From Thiothrix eikelboomii (GTDB lineage: Bacteria; Pseudomonadota; Gammaproteobacteria; Thiotrichales; Thiotrichaceae), in assembly GCF_900167255.1 (NCBI RefSeq), contig NZ_FUYB01000003.1:1-64000 (forward strand): 64,000 nt of DNA. The letters run 5' to 3'. Position 1 is the stretch's first letter. Each line of letters begins with the position of its first letter. The notes under the pieces are model-generated. The model saw only the letters and a list, made by a program, of their open reading frames with translations, searched no databases and was not told where the DNA came from. Positions 8,581 to 18,525 of the stretch are shown here, one piece after another. Made by a program: the position numbers and the translations under genes.

Positions 8581-9726
8581 ATGTTAGAAATTCTCTTTCT
8601 TTTATTACCCTTGGCTTTCTATTCGGGTTGGCGCACCGCCTATAAAAAAAATCGTTCTAATCAAAACAATTCGAATGAAGTTTCTACCCGTTTTGTACAG
8701 GGGATTAATTTTCTATTGAATGAGGAGCCTGATAAGGCCTTAGATATTTTTTTAGAAGCACCAAGTCTGGATGCCCAAGCCGCAGAAACCTTTCTCGCTT
8801 TGGGGAAAATGTTTCGCAATCGTGGAGAAGTGAACCGCGCTTTGCGCTTGCATCAGCACTTAGTAGCGCGGCCTGATTTAACGAATACACAACGTCAAGC
8901 TGCTATGTTAGCCTTAGGCGAGGATTTTTTTGCGGCAGGTTTATTGGATCGAGCAGAAAGTGTATTTAATGAATTATTAAAAACCTATCCAAAAAACACC
9001 GCTGCCTGTATGCCATTACGGCGTATTTATGAGCAATTACATGAGTGGGAACAAGCCTTCGAATTAACAGAATGCTCAGTGGTCGATAAGGCCGAGCGTA
9101 CTCAGTTAATGGCACATTACTTATGTGAACAAGTAGAAGAGTTATTAGTTAAAAAGCAATTATTTCAAGCCGATGAAAAGCTAAAAAAAGCTTTGAGTAT
9201 TTATCCGCAATCTGCCCGTGTACAAACTTTGTTAGCTGAGCTGGCTTTAGCTCGAGGTGAGCGGCGAGCTGCTTTAAGCTATTTCCGCCAAGCTTTGATC
9301 TATGATCAACGCTTATTGACCTCATTGGTTAAACGCCTGCTCACAGTGTTCACCCAAACGCTTGAATTGCAGCAATTGTATGAAGTGGTGAGTACCGAGT
9401 ATCGACGTGCACCGGATGCTAAAATGTTACCTTCCTTGGCGGCGATTGCACAAGAAATAGGGCAGGGCCGGAGTTTAATCCCTTTGATGCATCAACATTT
9501 GCAGCAGGATGTGGGCAATGTACAGACCATTGCTTGTGCCGCCCGTTATTTGACTCATGAGACTAGCTCTGAAACCCAACCGATTTTAGCTGAGGTAAGT
9601 TTAGCCTTAGGGCGGCTCGCAAGTACGTTGCCACGCTTTCAATGTGCAAATTGTGGGTATAAATTACATGAATATGTGTGGCGCTGTCCGGCCTGTCATC
9701 ATTGGGACTCGGTGCAGAGCCAGTGA
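8581..9726 (+). CDS. lapB: Lipopolysaccharide assembly protein B
   Basis: LapB (YciM) is an inner-membrane-anchored TPR protein that, in E. coli, controls FtsH-dependent breakdown of LpxC and so LPS synthesis. The 381 residues show an N-terminal membrane anchor (residues 1-17), a chain of TPR repeats (about 40-330) and a C-terminal rubredoxin-like metal knuckle, CxxC near 353-356 and CPAC near 368-371. It sits between ihfB and pyrF as usual, but the small lapA gene that normally precedes it is absent: only 83 bases lie between ihfB and lapB. Confidence 0.93.
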   Translation: MLEILFLLLPLAFYSGWRTAYKKNRSNQNNSNEVSTRFVQGINFLLNEEPDKALDIFLEAPSLDAQAAETFLALGKMFRNRGEVNRALRLHQHLVARPDLTNTQRQAAMLALGEDFFAAGLLDRAESVFNELLKTYPKNTAACMPLRRIYEQLHEWEQAFELTECSVVDKAERTQLMAHYLCEQVEELLVKKQLFQADEKLKKALSIYPQSARVQTLLAELALARGERRAALSYFRQALIYDQRLLTSLVKRLLTVFTQTLELQQLYEVVSTEYRRAPDAKMLPSLAAIAQEIGQGRSLIPLMHQHLQQDVGNVQTIACAARYLTHETSSETQPILAEVSLALGRLASTLPRFQCANCGYKLHEYVWRCPACHHWDSVQSQ

Positions 9727-9756
9727 GTCGATTTACGAATTAGAAAGGAGTGATTG

Positions 9757-10449
9757 GTGAGCAGTCGATTAATTATTGCTTTAGATTTTGCTTCTGCAGA
9801 GTTAGCCCTGAATTTTACTCAGCAGCTTGCTCCACAGGATGCTAAGTTAAAGGTTGGTTTTGAATTATTTGTTGCCGCAGGCCCCGACTTCGTGCGTAAA
9901 CTGGTGGATCAAGGTTTTGAAGTCTTTCTCGATTTAAAATTCCATGATATTCCCAATACCGTCGCGGCAGCCTGTCAATCCGCAGCTAAGCTCGGTGTGT
10001 GGATGCTTAATGTGCATGCCTTGGGTGGGGATAAGATGATGTTGGCGGCTCGGGAGTCTATCGCTGGTTTAGTAAAGCCACCGAAGCTGATTGCAGTCAC
10101 CGTATTGACTTCGATGGATCAAGCGCAATTAGCGAAATTAAATATTAGTCAAGCGCCGTTTGAGCAAGTCAGTCACCTAGCAGCTCTGACACAAGCTTGT
10201 GGGTTAGATGGAGTGGTTTGTTCGGCTCAAGAGGCTCAGCAGCTTAAGCAGCAATGTGGCGGTGAGTTTTTATTAGTGACTCCGGGGATTCGTCCCTTAG
10301 GTAGTCAATCCGATGATCAAACTCGTATTCTTACGCCTTTGGCAGCGCGGCAGTTGGGGGTTGATTATGTGGTAGTGGGGCGGCCGATTACACAGTCTAA
10401 AACACCGCTTGCAGTAATTAAGGCAATTAACCAAGATTTAGCAGAGTGA
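9757..10449 (+). CDS. pyrF: Orotidine 5'-phosphate decarboxylase
   Basis: PyrF makes UMP from OMP, the last step of pyrimidine synthesis. The active-site segment DLKFHDIPNT (about residues 58-67), TVLTSMD and the closing VVVGRPIT phosphate-binding loop are present. No in-frame ATG fits. GTG at 9757 is six bases after AGGAG (9746-9750) and is my choice; TTG at 9754 is only three bases from it. The gene follows lapB closely, as in other Gammaproteobacteria. Confidence 0.95.
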   Translation: MSSRLIIALDFASAELALNFTQQLAPQDAKLKVGFELFVAAGPDFVRKLVDQGFEVFLDLKFHDIPNTVAAACQSAAKLGVWMLNVHALGGDKMMLAARESIAGLVKPPKLIAVTVLTSMDQAQLAKLNISQAPFEQVSHLAALTQACGLDGVVCSAQEAQQLKQQCGGEFLLVTPGIRPLGSQSDDQTRILTPLAARQLGVDYVVVGRPITQSKTPLAVIKAINQDLAE

Positions 10450-10471
10450 AGACCAGAGTTGAAAATGAGTC

Positions 10472-10483
10472 ATGACTAGTCAT
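10472..10483. promoter_or_regulatory. 12-bp palindrome upstream of TAXI gene
   Basis: ATGACTAGTCAT is a perfect palindrome 98 bases before the TAXI binding-protein start. Its TGACTAGTCA core is the same as in the palindrome before purU (1203-1212). It may be an operator for a shared regulator; this is inferred from the sequence match alone. Confidence 0.35.
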
Positions 10484-10580
10484 TGGCCTGATTGCACTGC
10501 TACTATGCAAGCATCAAGTTCTCTTGACCATACTCGGTAAAGAGCCTTAGCTAGCTGGTTTATTCTGGAGGAGGATATTT

Positions 10581-11542
10581 ATGAACTTAGCTTTATCTAT
10601 GCGTAAAACTTTATTAACTAGCGCAGTCGCTATGACTTTAAGTTTAAGCGCCTTACCTGCTCAGGCTGAGCAATTCATCAATGTATTGACGGGGGGAACT
10701 TCCGGGGTTTATTACCCATTAGGGGTGGCTCTAGCCAAAATTTATGGTGAAAAAATTCCTGAGGTGCGTACTCAAGTTCAAGCAACGAAAGCTTCCGTAG
10801 AAAACCTCAATTTATTGCAGCAAGGTAAAGGTGAAATTGCTCTAGCCTTGGGGGATTCTGTGAAACTTGCTTGGGAGGGTACACGGATGCAGGTTTTAAA
10901 GGCAAGCTGGATAAATTACGGGGTTTGGCGGCCGTCTATCCAAACTATATCCAAATTGTGGCGGCTAAAGAGGCGAAGATAAATTCCTTAGCTGACTTGA
11001 AAGGTAAAAGTTTGTCTGTGGGGGCGGCAAAATCCGGGACAGAGTTAAATGCTCGGGCTATTTTTGCAGCAGCAGGGATGGCTTATGGTGATTTAGCCAA
11101 AACAGAATATTTACCTTTTGCTGAGTCCGTCGAGCTGATTAAAAATCGTCAACTTGACTCGACTTTACAGTCGGCGGGTTTAGGTGTGGCTTCACTCAAA
11201 GATTTATCAACCTCATTTGAGGTCAATCTTGTGGCTGTGCCTGCTGATATAGCGGCTAAACTAGGTGCGCCTTATATTGCTAGTAGCATTCCTGCAGGTA
11301 CTTATCAAGGCCAAGAGCAGGCGGTTGAGACGGTGGCGGTGATTAATTATTTAGTCACTCATGCTGAAGTTTCGGATGAAATGGCTTATCAAATGACCAA
11401 GCTTATGTTTGAAAATCTAGCTGAAATGGAAGCTGCTCACAAAGCGGCTAAAGACATTAAGTTGGAAAAAGCACTCGAAGGGATGCCAATTCCTTTGCAT
11501 CCGGGTGCTGAAAAGTTCTATAAAGAAAAAGGCTTAATGTAA
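10581..11542 (+). pseudogene. TAXI-family TRAP binding protein, frameshifted
   Basis: Two overlapping frames together encode one TAXI-type solute-binding protein of about 320 residues. The first part (10581-10982) has a signal peptide ending ALPAQA and the typical GGTSGVYYPLG start. It leaves the family pattern just after LAWEG. The second frame (start TTG 10871, end 11542) resumes with YTDAGFKGKLDKLRGLAAVYPNYIQIV and continues to the normal C-terminus. One missing base near 10875-10881 explains the break. Without correction the transporter has no working receptor. A sequencing or assembly error is as likely as a true mutation, since the permease and DUF1850 partners are intact. The substrate is unknown. 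Confidence 0.85.
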
Positions 11543-11577
11543 GACCTAAGACCTTAGGCTATTAAGGCCACGCTCTC

Positions 11578-11608
11578 AGAAGAGCTAGTTGATCCTAGCT
11601 CTTCTTTT
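11578..11608 (+). terminator. Terminator-like hairpin after TAXI gene
   Basis: AGAAGAGCTAG at 11578-11588 pairs perfectly with CTAGCTCTTCT at 11595-11605 around a six-base loop, then TTT. In a TRAP operon this probably lets the binding-protein mRNA be made or kept at higher levels than the permease mRNA. Confidence 0.65.
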
Positions 11609-11629
11609 GCTTGAAACGGAGAGGTCACC

Positions 11630-13696
11630 ATGCAGCATACTGCTCCAGCACTTCCGGCTAATTCCCTGATTGATCATCCTTTAGAAACGACTTTTCCACC
11701 GAATCAGCAAGGTCGGCTGTTGTTTTGGTTTGCAGTTGCGTTTTCAGCGTTTCAAGTGCTAACCGCTGCGCATTTGATTGACCTACCGAGTCAAATTATC
11801 AGAGCTGTGCATGTTGGCTTTTTATTATTACTGATTTTCCCTTTAGTGGCGCATGCACGCAGAGTGTCTGGTACTTGGATAAGGGTGGCTTGGTTATTAG
11901 CGGCAGCTGGAGTTGCAGTAGCTTGCTATCAGACCCTTGAATACACTGCCTTGCTGACTCGTGCCGGTGATCCTTTGCCTAGAGATATTGGGATCGGTGT
12001 GATTTCATTAGCGTTGATCTTCCTAGCGACTTGGCTAAGTATGGGACCTGCACTTCCTTTGATTGCAGGGTTATTTTTGTCTTATTGCTTATTCGGTGAG
12101 TATTTGCCTGCACCACTGAATCATCGTGGTTATGATTTTGCCCAAGTCATTGATCACATGGCCTATGGTACTGAAGGCATTTATGGTATCCCGATTTTTG
12201 TTTCTTCCTCTTATATTTTTCTATTTATTCTATTCGGTGCCTTCTTAGAAAAAGCCGGCATGATTAAGTTGTTTACGGATGTTTCTTTAGGCTTAGTCGG
12301 GCATTTGCAAGGTGGCCCCGCTAAAGTTGCTGTGTTTTCATCGGCTTTAATGGGGACTATTTCAGGTTCAGGAGTCGCCAATGTAGTGACTACTGGGCAA
12401 TTTACGATTCCGCTCATGAAAAAATTCGGTTATCGCTCCGCTTTTGCTGGGGGCGTGGAAGCAACGGCTTCGATGGGTGGGCAATTAATGCCACCTGTGA
12501 TGGGAGCAGTGGCCTTTATCATGGCCGAAACCTTAGGGGTGGAGTATTACGAAATTGTCAAAGCGGCGATTATTCCAGCTATCCTTTATTATCTAGCGGC
12601 TTTTTGGATTGTACATTTAGAAGCAGGCCGACATGGTTTACAGGGCGTGGCTAAGAGTGAGTTACCTTCCGCTTGGCAAGCGATTCGCTCACAATGGTTT
12701 TTGACTTTGCCTCTGATCGGTTTAATTATTTTACTCTTTTCTGGTTATACCCCCTTATTTGCAGGCACTGTGGGTTTGGCTTTAACCGTGATGCTAATTT
12801 TAGGTGGTTCGATTGCTTTAAGTTTACCTGCAGGTGTGATTCGAATTATTTTTTGGATCGGCCTTGGACTAACCACAGCTGCTTTTTTTGAATGGGGTAT
12901 CAAGGTAGTCGCAGTCACCATTTTGCTCTTAATTGCTTGGAATGCATGGACTAAAGGGGGGCGAAAAACCCTCGGTATCTGTCTTGATTCTTTAGCAGAA
13001 GGCGCTAAAACGGCACTACCTGTGGGAATTGCCTGTGCCATCGTTGGGATTGTGATTGGTACGATGACTTTGACAGGAGCAGCCAATACGTTTGGGCAGT
13101 TTATTGTTTCAGTCGGGGATCAGAGCCTATTTCTATCTTTATTGCTAACCATGCTAACTTGTTTGATCCTAGGGATGGGGATTCCGACGATTCCTAATTA
13201 TATTATTACGGCTTCGATTGCAGGGCCTGCTTTATTAGAGCTGGGTGTTCCTTTAATCGTCAGCCACATGTTTGTATTTTATTTTGGTATTCTGGCCGAT
13301 TTGACTCCACCAGTTGCCTTAGCCTGTTTTGCCGCCGCCCCGATCGCAAAAGCCAACGGTCTTAGTATTTCAATCGAAGCCATTAAAGTCGCTGCAGCGG
13401 GGTTTGTCGTACCGTTCATGGCGGTCTATTCGCCAGCCTTAATGTTGCAAGAAGGCCATGTAATCAGTGTCGCTTATATTGTTTTGAAGGCGGTATTGGC
13501 GATTGGATTGTGGGGATTTGCAGTCATTGGTTATTGGCGTACTCGGTTGAATTGGGCTGAGCGTTTGTGGGCATTGCTGGCTGCATTTTTCTTAGTGGCT
13601 GCTTTGCCGATTACTGATGAAATTGGCTTGGTATTGACGGCATTGTTCACGATTTGGCTTTGGTTCAAACAAGGCAAATCGACTGTCAAGATTTGA
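11630..13696 (+). CDS. TRAP transporter fused permease (DctQ-DctM type)
   Basis: This 688-residue inner-membrane protein is the fused small-plus-large permease typical of TAXI-TRAP systems. After a short cytoplasmic N-terminus, four or so membrane helices (about 25-150) correspond to the DctQ part. The remainder is the DctM-type translocator, with the characteristic SALMGTISGSGVANVVTTGQFTIPLM and GMGIPTIPNYIITA segments. It would take up an organic acid using a sodium gradient together with the upstream binding protein. AGAGG precedes the ATG. The DUF1850 gene follows after one base. Confidence 0.93.
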   Translation: MQHTAPALPANSLIDHPLETTFPPNQQGRLLFWFAVAFSAFQVLTAAHLIDLPSQIIRAVHVGFLLLLIFPLVAHARRVSGTWIRVAWLLAAAGVAVACYQTLEYTALLTRAGDPLPRDIGIGVISLALIFLATWLSMGPALPLIAGLFLSYCLFGEYLPAPLNHRGYDFAQVIDHMAYGTEGIYGIPIFVSSSYIFLFILFGAFLEKAGMIKLFTDVSLGLVGHLQGGPAKVAVFSSALMGTISGSGVANVVTTGQFTIPLMKKFGYRSAFAGGVEATASMGGQLMPPVMGAVAFIMAETLGVEYYEIVKAAIIPAILYYLAAFWIVHLEAGRHGLQGVAKSELPSAWQAIRSQWFLTLPLIGLIILLFSGYTPLFAGTVGLALTVMLILGGSIALSLPAGVIRIIFWIGLGLTTAAFFEWGIKVVAVTILLLIAWNAWTKGGRKTLGICLDSLAEGAKTALPVGIACAIVGIVIGTMTLTGAANTFGQFIVSVGDQSLFLSLLLTMLTCLILGMGIPTIPNYIITASIAGPALLELGVPLIVSHMFVFYFGILADLTPPVALACFAAAPIAKANGLSISIEAIKVAAAGFVVPFMAVYSPALMLQEGHVISVAYIVLKAVLAIGLWGFAVIGYWRTRLNWAERLWALLAAFFLVAALPITDEIGLVLTALFTIWLWFKQGKSTVKI

Positions 13697-13697
13697 T

Positions 13698-14078
13698 ATG
13701 AGTTTATGTGTGGCGGCGGCGGGCAAAACAATACTATTGGTGGCTACTTCTTTCAATCTTAGTTGGACGCATTCAGTTGAAAAAGTGACTTGGCAAGAGG
13801 ATTGGCAAGTCAATGCGGCCGGTTTGAGTTTATTAACTGCGCGAGTCAAAGGTTCTGGGGCAGGGATGGAACCTGGAGAAGGCGCGATCCTGCGGCAGGG
13901 TTGGTGGGAGTGGCAACCGAAGTTAGCACCTCAGCAGGAATTAGTATTAGCTGCTTCAGGCGCAACGAGTAGTGGCTGGCGCTTATGTATCGAGGATGGT
14001 TTTGCTTATTGCCTCGATTTAGCCCAAGAACCTACCGAAGCGATTAAGTTATGGAGTTGTAGCGCCTTGCCGAGTTGA
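13698..14078 (+). CDS. DUF1850 domain protein of TAXI-TRAP operon
   Basis: A 126-residue protein starting one base after the permease stop. It has the DUF1850 hallmarks: an N-terminal hydrophobic stretch, SFNLSWTHSVEK (about 18-29), GLSLL, VKGSGAGMEPGEGA (about 50-63) and a cysteine-containing tail around LCIED...YCLDL. DUF1850 proteins commonly accompany TAXI-TRAP permeases; their job is not established, although a periplasmic or membrane-side accessory role is plausible. It is the last gene of the operon and faces hflD on the other strand. Confidence 0.82.
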   Translation: MSLCVAAAGKTILLVATSFNLSWTHSVEKVTWQEDWQVNAAGLSLLTARVKGSGAGMEPGEGAILRQGWWEWQPKLAPQQELVLAASGATSSGWRLCIEDGFAYCLDLAQEPTEAIKLWSCSALPS

Positions 14079-14176
14079 TGGTGTTGTTTTGTCCCTATAA
14101 TTCTTATATTTTATGTTATGTAAAATTAAATAACTTTAAAAACCATCTTAACTAAAATTAAAAAACCTCTAAAAAA

Positions 14177-14824
14177 CTACCAAGTCTTAGCTGATTTTAA
14201 TAACTGATGAGCTTCTGCTTGCAGCTTGCCGCGTGAAAACAGTAATTTCCAGCGGTCACCGCCCGCTTGACGCCACAATAAAGCGGCACGGATACCAGCC
14301 AATAGCAAAACTCGAATTTTGGCCGCATTATCAGGATTGGCTAGATGCTGCTGCTCGCCTTTAATAATAATCCGTGGACCAATTTTACTAATGGTCTGGG
14401 TATAAAGTTCAGCTAGGCGTGCCACCATATTAGGGTGGGTCAGTGGGAAAAATTCGAGCTGTTGTTGTGCAGATTCAATCCCTTGCAAAACAGTACGAAA
14501 AGTTGTTTGGTCGTTCGTTAATTTCTTCTCAAGATAGAGCAAGTTGACCGCATAGCGGGTAGCTTCTAGATTTTTAGGTTTACCTTCTGGAGTAAGACGA
14601 GCTGCACCTAGTTGGTGCAATAAAACCTCTAAGCCCGTTTTTAAGCCAGTGATACCACCGTATAAATCCTCAAGCTCATTAGGACTTTCCATGAGTAAGC
14701 TATTAACACCTTGAGTCAGTAACTCGGTATTCACCTGACCTGTTGTGGCGATTTGGTTAACACCCTCCACACTTTGAAATAAAGCAGCGAGAGCGAGCGT
14801 TCGGTTTCTATTATTGGCTTGCAC
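14177..14824 (-). CDS. hflD: High frequency lysogenization protein HflD
   Basis: HflD is a peripheral inner-membrane protein. In E. coli it binds phage lambda CII and influences lysogeny; its cellular role is unclear. The 215-residue helical protein begins QANNRNRTLALAALFQSVEGV and contains LYGGITGLKTGLEVLLHQLG and FFPLTHPNMVARLAELYTQ, all characteristic. It lies directly after mnmA, the conserved arrangement (nudJ-mnmA-hflD). purB, which follows in enterics, is not here; instead the DUF1850 gene converges. Confidence 0.92.
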   Translation of the reverse strand: MQANNRNRTLALAALFQSVEGVNQIATTGQVNTELLTQGVNSLLMESPNELEDLYGGITGLKTGLEVLLHQLGAARLTPEGKPKNLEATRYAVNLLYLEKKLTNDQTTFRTVLQGIESAQQQLEFFPLTHPNMVARLAELYTQTISKIGPRIIIKGEQQHLANPDNAAKIRVLLLAGIRAALLWRQAGGDRWKLLFSRGKLQAEAHQLLKSAKTW

Positions 14825-14901
14825 AGTTCTTATCTGGAGTTGGGTAGGGAAAAAGATAGATATAATTAAATCTTAAAAAGATCAAGTAGAGTGAGGTAGA
14901 T

Positions 14902-15996
14902 TTAAGGACATTTAACCTGCATTGCATCAATAACCCCGCCCCCTAAACATATTTCATCTTGATAAAACACGATCGACTGCCCGGGAGTAATAGCGCGTTG
15001 TGCTTGTTCAAAGCAGACTTTGGTTAAATCACCGACTAACTCAACACAGCAATTTTGTAGAGCTTGACGGTGGCGAATACGCGCTTGACAGTGAAAACTT
15101 TTATCAGGAGCTTGCCCCGCTACCCAATGTAATTGGCTAGCCCACAATAAAGCGTTCAACAAAAAGTCATTCTGATTACCTTGGGCAACGACTAATTCAT
15201 TGCTCTCTAAGTTTTTTTCAATCACAAACCAAGGAGCTTCAGAGGCATCCTTACGCCCACCAATGCCCAAGCCTTGACGTTGCCCTAGGGTATAATACAT
15301 CAAGCCATGATGCTCACCTAAAGCCCTTCCATCATGGCTAACAATGACGCCGGGTTGTGCGGGTAAAAACCGTTGTAGAAAATCCCGAAATTTACGTTCC
15401 CCAATAAAACAAATACCCGTACTGTCTTTTTTTCGTGCAGTGCTCAAGCCTCGGCTTTCAGCGAGTTGACGTACTTGAGTTTTAGGTAAATGCCCAATCG
15501 GGAACAAGCTATGTTGCAATTGAGCTTGTTGTAAGGTGTAGAGAAAATAGGTTTGATCTTTATTCTCATCCACTCCCTTGAGCATTTGGATCGAACCATT
15601 CGCTAACCTCTGTGTGCGTGCATAATGCCCAGTGGCAATGAACTCAGCCCCCATGTCTAAAGCAAACTCTAAAAAAGCTTTAAACTTGATTTCTTTATTA
15701 CACATAATATCAGGATTAGGGGTACGCCCGGCTTGGTATTCCTGCAGAAAATAAGTGAAAACCTGCTCCCAATATTCACTGGCAAAATTCACTGTATGCA
15801 AACGAATATCGAGTTGATCAGCCACTGATTGCGCATCAGCTAAATCAACGGCGGCTGAACAATACTCTGCGGTATCGTCCTCTTCCCAATTCTTCATGAA
15901 CAAGCCTTCGACTTGATAGCCTTGTTCTAATAATAATAAAGCAGCCACAGAGGAATCCACGCCCCCTGATAAGCCCACTATGACACGCGGTTTCAT
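14902..15996 (-). CDS. mnmA: tRNA-specific 2-thiouridylase
   Basis: MnmA thiolates U34 of tRNA(Lys), tRNA(Glu) and tRNA(Gln) using sulfur relayed by the IscS/Tus system. The 364-residue protein has the PP-loop SGGVDSS (residues 10-16) and the catalytic cysteine pair C99 ([12 protein letters not shown]) and C196 ([12 protein letters not shown]). Its start overlaps the end of nudJ by four bases, so the two are translationally coupled. Confidence 0.97.
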   Translation of the reverse strand: MKPRVIVGLSGGVDSSVAALLLLEQGYQVEGLFMKNWEEDDTAEYCSAAVDLADAQSVADQLDIRLHTVNFASEYWEQVFTYFLQEYQAGRTPNPDIMCNKEIKFKAFLEFALDMGAEFIATGHYARTQRLANGSIQMLKGVDENKDQTYFLYTLQQAQLQHSLFPIGHLPKTQVRQLAESRGLSTARKKDSTGICFIGERKFRDFLQRFLPAQPGVIVSHDGRALGEHHGLMYYTLGQRQGLGIGGRKDASEAPWFVIEKNLESNELVVAQGNQNDFLLNALLWASQLHWVAGQAPDKSFHCQARIRHRQALQNCCVELVGDLTKVCFEQAQRAITPGQSIVFYQDEICLGGGVIDAMQVKCP

Positions 15997-16442
15997 CGAG
16001 TAAATACTAAACTGTCTAAGGGCAAACGTTGCCCTGATTGATAAAGATGGATGGCTTGAAAAACCAAATCACTACGCGGACTCAGCCGTGGATGCGCTAG
16101 AATTTCAGCAGGGGTCAGCCAGTGTGTAGCAATAATATCACTATCTGTCTGATAATTAGCGACCTTCTCCAACAGTTGGCCGGTAAAGGTGAAGCGTAGA
16201 TAAACTCGCTCAGGGTCGTCAGAGTTCAGCATCAACACGCCTAATAGCGCCGTCGGCTCAAAACGATAACCGGTTTCTTCTAAGGTTTCACGCTTAACCG
16301 CTTCGATCAAACTTTCACCGTACTCAAGATGGCCTGCAGGTTGATTAATTACCTGCACCCCGTTGATGATTTCTTCGACCAACAAAAAACGGCCTGCTTG
16401 CTCGATAACACTGGCGACTACCACTCGGGGTTTCCAGACCAT
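15993..16442 (-). CDS. nudJ: Nudix hydrolase, NudJ-type
   Basis: A 149-residue Nudix protein with the full signature [23 protein letters not shown] (about residues 37-59), including the metal-binding REtLEE glutamates. NudJ of E. coli hydrolyses HMP-PP and nucleoside di- and triphosphates. The family assignment rests on the motif and on the conserved position immediately before mnmA; the substrate is inferred. It is divergent from icd, with about 170 bases between. Confidence 0.88.
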   Translation of the reverse strand: MVWKPRVVVASVIEQAGRFLLVEEIINGVQVINQPAGHLEYGESLIEAVKRETLEETGYRFEPTALLGVLMLNSDDPERVYLRFTFTGQLLEKVANYQTDSDIIATHWLTPAEILAHPRLSPRSDLVFQAIHLYQSGQRLPLDSLVFTR

Positions 16443-16558
16443 GACTTCAGTTTCCTAGTTACTTGGTTAATCAGGTAATCACTGTTCATCCCTCAATTCT
16501 AGCGTTTTTAGCCCCAACAGACACTGAGAAATGCTGCCCCTTCAGGCAGAGATTGTTT

Positions 16559-16564
16559 TATAAT
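16559..16564 (+). promoter_or_regulatory. Possible -10 element of icd
   Basis: A perfect TATAAT lies 47 bases before the icd ATG in the divergent nudJ-icd gap. I could not find a convincing -35 box at normal spacing, so an activator may be needed or the match may be chance. Confidence 0.35.
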
Positions 16565-16610
16565 GCAGGCGCGCTTGGGAAATCAAATAATTCAGGAGAA
16601 CTTTAAGTCA

Positions 16611-17864
16611 ATGTATAAACACATTAAAGTGCCAACTAGCGGTCAGAAAATTACGACTAATCCCGATTTTTCACTCAGTGTTCCCGATCAACCGATTATT
16701 CCTTTCGTTGAAGGCGATGGCATCGGGGTGGACATTACCCCCGTGATGATCAAGGTCATCGACACTGCAGTGGAGCGTGCTTATGGCGGCAAGCGCCAGA
16801 TCCAATGGATGGAAATCTATGCGGGCGAAAAGGCCAATACTATCTATGGCGAGGATATTTGGCTACCTGAAGAGACTATTAAAGCTGTTAAAGACTTTGT
16901 AGTCTCAATCAAAGGACCATTAACGACGCCCGTCGGTGGTGGGATCCGCTCTTTGAATGTGAAATTACGCCAAGATTTAGACTTATATGTCTGTTTACGC
17001 CCTGTGCGTTACTATCCGGGTACGCCAAGCCCAGTACGTGAACCTGAAAAGACCAATATGGTGATCTTCCGCGAAAACGCCGAAGATATTTATGCAGGGA
17101 TTGAATGGAGCGCAGATTCGGCCGAAGCAAAGAAAGTGATTGATTTTTTAATCCATGAAATGGGTGTGACTAAAATCCGCTTTCCAGAAACTTCTGGTAT
17201 TGGTGTCAAGCCTGTTTCTTCCGAGGGCACTAAGCGCTTAGTGCGTAAAGCGATTCAATATACGGTGGATAATGACTTACCTTCGATGACCTTAGTGCAT
17301 AAAGGTAATATTATGAAATTTACCGAGGGTGGCTTCAAAACTTGGGGTTATGAGCTGGCCAAAGAAGAATTTGGTGCAGTTGAAATCAAGGGTGGACCGT
17401 GGTGTTCATTCAAAAACCCCAGAACGGGCAGCGAAATTATCATTAAAGATGTGATCGCTGATAATTTTCTCCAGCAAATCTTGTTGCGCCCTGAAGAATA
17501 TTCGGTGGTAGCGACCTTGAATTTGAATGGTGATTATATTTCAGACGCACTCGCCGCACAGGTTGGCGGGATTGGTATCGCCCCCGGTGCGAATATGTCT
17601 GATACTGTTGCGATGTTTGAAGCCACTCATGGTACAGCCCCGACTTTCGCTGGCCAAGATAGAGTGAACCCAAGCTCGCTGATCTTGTCAGCAGAGATGA
17701 TGCTACGTCATATGGGATGGGTAGAGGCTGCTGATTTAGTGATTAAAGGCGTGGAAGGTGCGATTGCCTCAGGGCGGGTGACCTTTGACTTTGCACGCTT
17801 GATTGATACGGCTGAAGAAGTCAGTTGCTCAGAATTTGGTGATAATATCATTGAGCATATGTGA
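16611..17864 (+). CDS. icd: NADP-dependent isocitrate dehydrogenase
   Basis: Icd oxidatively decarboxylates isocitrate to 2-oxoglutarate in the TCA cycle. From ATG 16611 (preceded by CAGGAGA) the protein has 417 residues, beginning [20 protein letters not shown] like its E. coli counterpart. An in-frame ATG at 16563 would add 16 poor-fitting residues. The phosphorylation-loop region [23 protein letters not shown], the active-site Tyr/Lys segments, and the metal-binding [19 protein letters not shown] are present. The NADP-determining C-terminal region resembles the prokaryotic NADP type. Confidence 0.96.
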   Translation: MYKHIKVPTSGQKITTNPDFSLSVPDQPIIPFVEGDGIGVDITPVMIKVIDTAVERAYGGKRQIQWMEIYAGEKANTIYGEDIWLPEETIKAVKDFVVSIKGPLTTPVGGGIRSLNVKLRQDLDLYVCLRPVRYYPGTPSPVREPEKTNMVIFRENAEDIYAGIEWSADSAEAKKVIDFLIHEMGVTKIRFPETSGIGVKPVSSEGTKRLVRKAIQYTVDNDLPSMTLVHKGNIMKFTEGGFKTWGYELAKEEFGAVEIKGGPWCSFKNPRTGSEIIIKDVIADNFLQQILLRPEEYSVVATLNLNGDYISDALAAQVGGIGIAPGANMSDTVAMFEATHGTAPTFAGQDRVNPSSLILSAEMMLRHMGWVEAADLVIKGVEGAIASGRVTFDFARLIDTAEEVSCSEFGDNIIEHM

Positions 17865-17954
17865 AAATAGGCGTGAACGCCTGATGGATCATCATATTGA
17901 TACGGCTATTGTAATGAGTACTTCAATACTTAAGGTATAAGGTACTTCTCTTCT

Positions 17955-17992
17955 CCTTGAGAATAGTGTGATTAACCGCACTATTCTCAAGG
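17955..17992. terminator. 14-bp perfect stem-loop after icd
   Basis: CCTTGAGAATAGTG at 17955-17968 pairs with its exact complement at 17979-17992 around a 10-base loop. It has no T-tract on either side, so it may end icd transcripts only with Rho or act as a stabilising 3' hairpin. The whole icd-clpS gap (17865-18182, 318 bases) holds no gene that I can see; its right half should carry the clpS promoter. Confidence 0.5.
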
Positions 17993-18182
17993 TTCAGCCA
18001 CCTCTTTAGCGATTCAAGTGCTATTTATCTTTCCCCACTTTACTTTCTGACTTTCATCCCAATAATGAACAAATACCCAAGCCTAAGTCAGGAATAATGA
18101 CAAGGGCTAATGAATTCAGTTAACTAGCTCATCACTCGCTAAGCTTAACTGTGAACTAGGTTAATTCGGAGTTGCATTTTTA

Positions 18183-18512
18183 ATGGCAGGCAAAGACAAG
18201 CAAGGTTCAGGTGAGCATGATTCTGGTGTAGCGGTACAGGACAGCCGTCCGAAGGTGAAGGAACCCGCACGTTTTAAAGTTATACTTTTAAACGATGACT
18301 TCACACCCATGGACTTTGTGATTGACGTGTTGCAAATCTTTTTTAGGTTAGATCATGAAACCGCAACTCGCGTTATGTTACACGTCCACACCCGTGGCAA
18401 GGGAGTTTGTGGAGTTTATACACGTGACATCGCAGAGACCAAAGTCGCTCAAGTAAACCGCTATTCACGTGAGAATCAGCATCCGCTACTCTGTACGATG
18501 GAAGAGGCATAA
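18183..18512 (+). CDS. clpS: ATP-dependent Clp protease adaptor ClpS
   Basis: ClpS hands N-degron substrates to ClpAP. The 109-residue protein has a flexible polar N-terminus (1-28), then the folded domain with [18 protein letters not shown] (about 34-51) that forms the N-end-residue pocket, the [21 protein letters not shown] segment that contacts ClpA, and a final [10 protein letters not shown]. It precedes clpA by 13 bases, the conserved pair. Confidence 0.96.
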   Translation: MAGKDKQGSGEHDSGVAVQDSRPKVKEPARFKVILLNDDFTPMDFVIDVLQIFFRLDHETATRVMLHVHTRGKGVCGVYTRDIAETKVAQVNRYSRENQHPLLCTMEEA

Positions 18513-18525
18513 GGGACGTAAAATT

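Noticed and set aside
10870-10890. Programmed -1 frameshift in the TAXI gene
   Set aside because: There is no heptameric slippery site or downstream pseudoknot that I can see, and TAXI genes are not known to use recoding; a deletion or read error is simpler.
13592-13849. Minus-strand frame across the permease-DUF1850 junction
   Set aside because: It overlaps two recognised genes and has no independent support.
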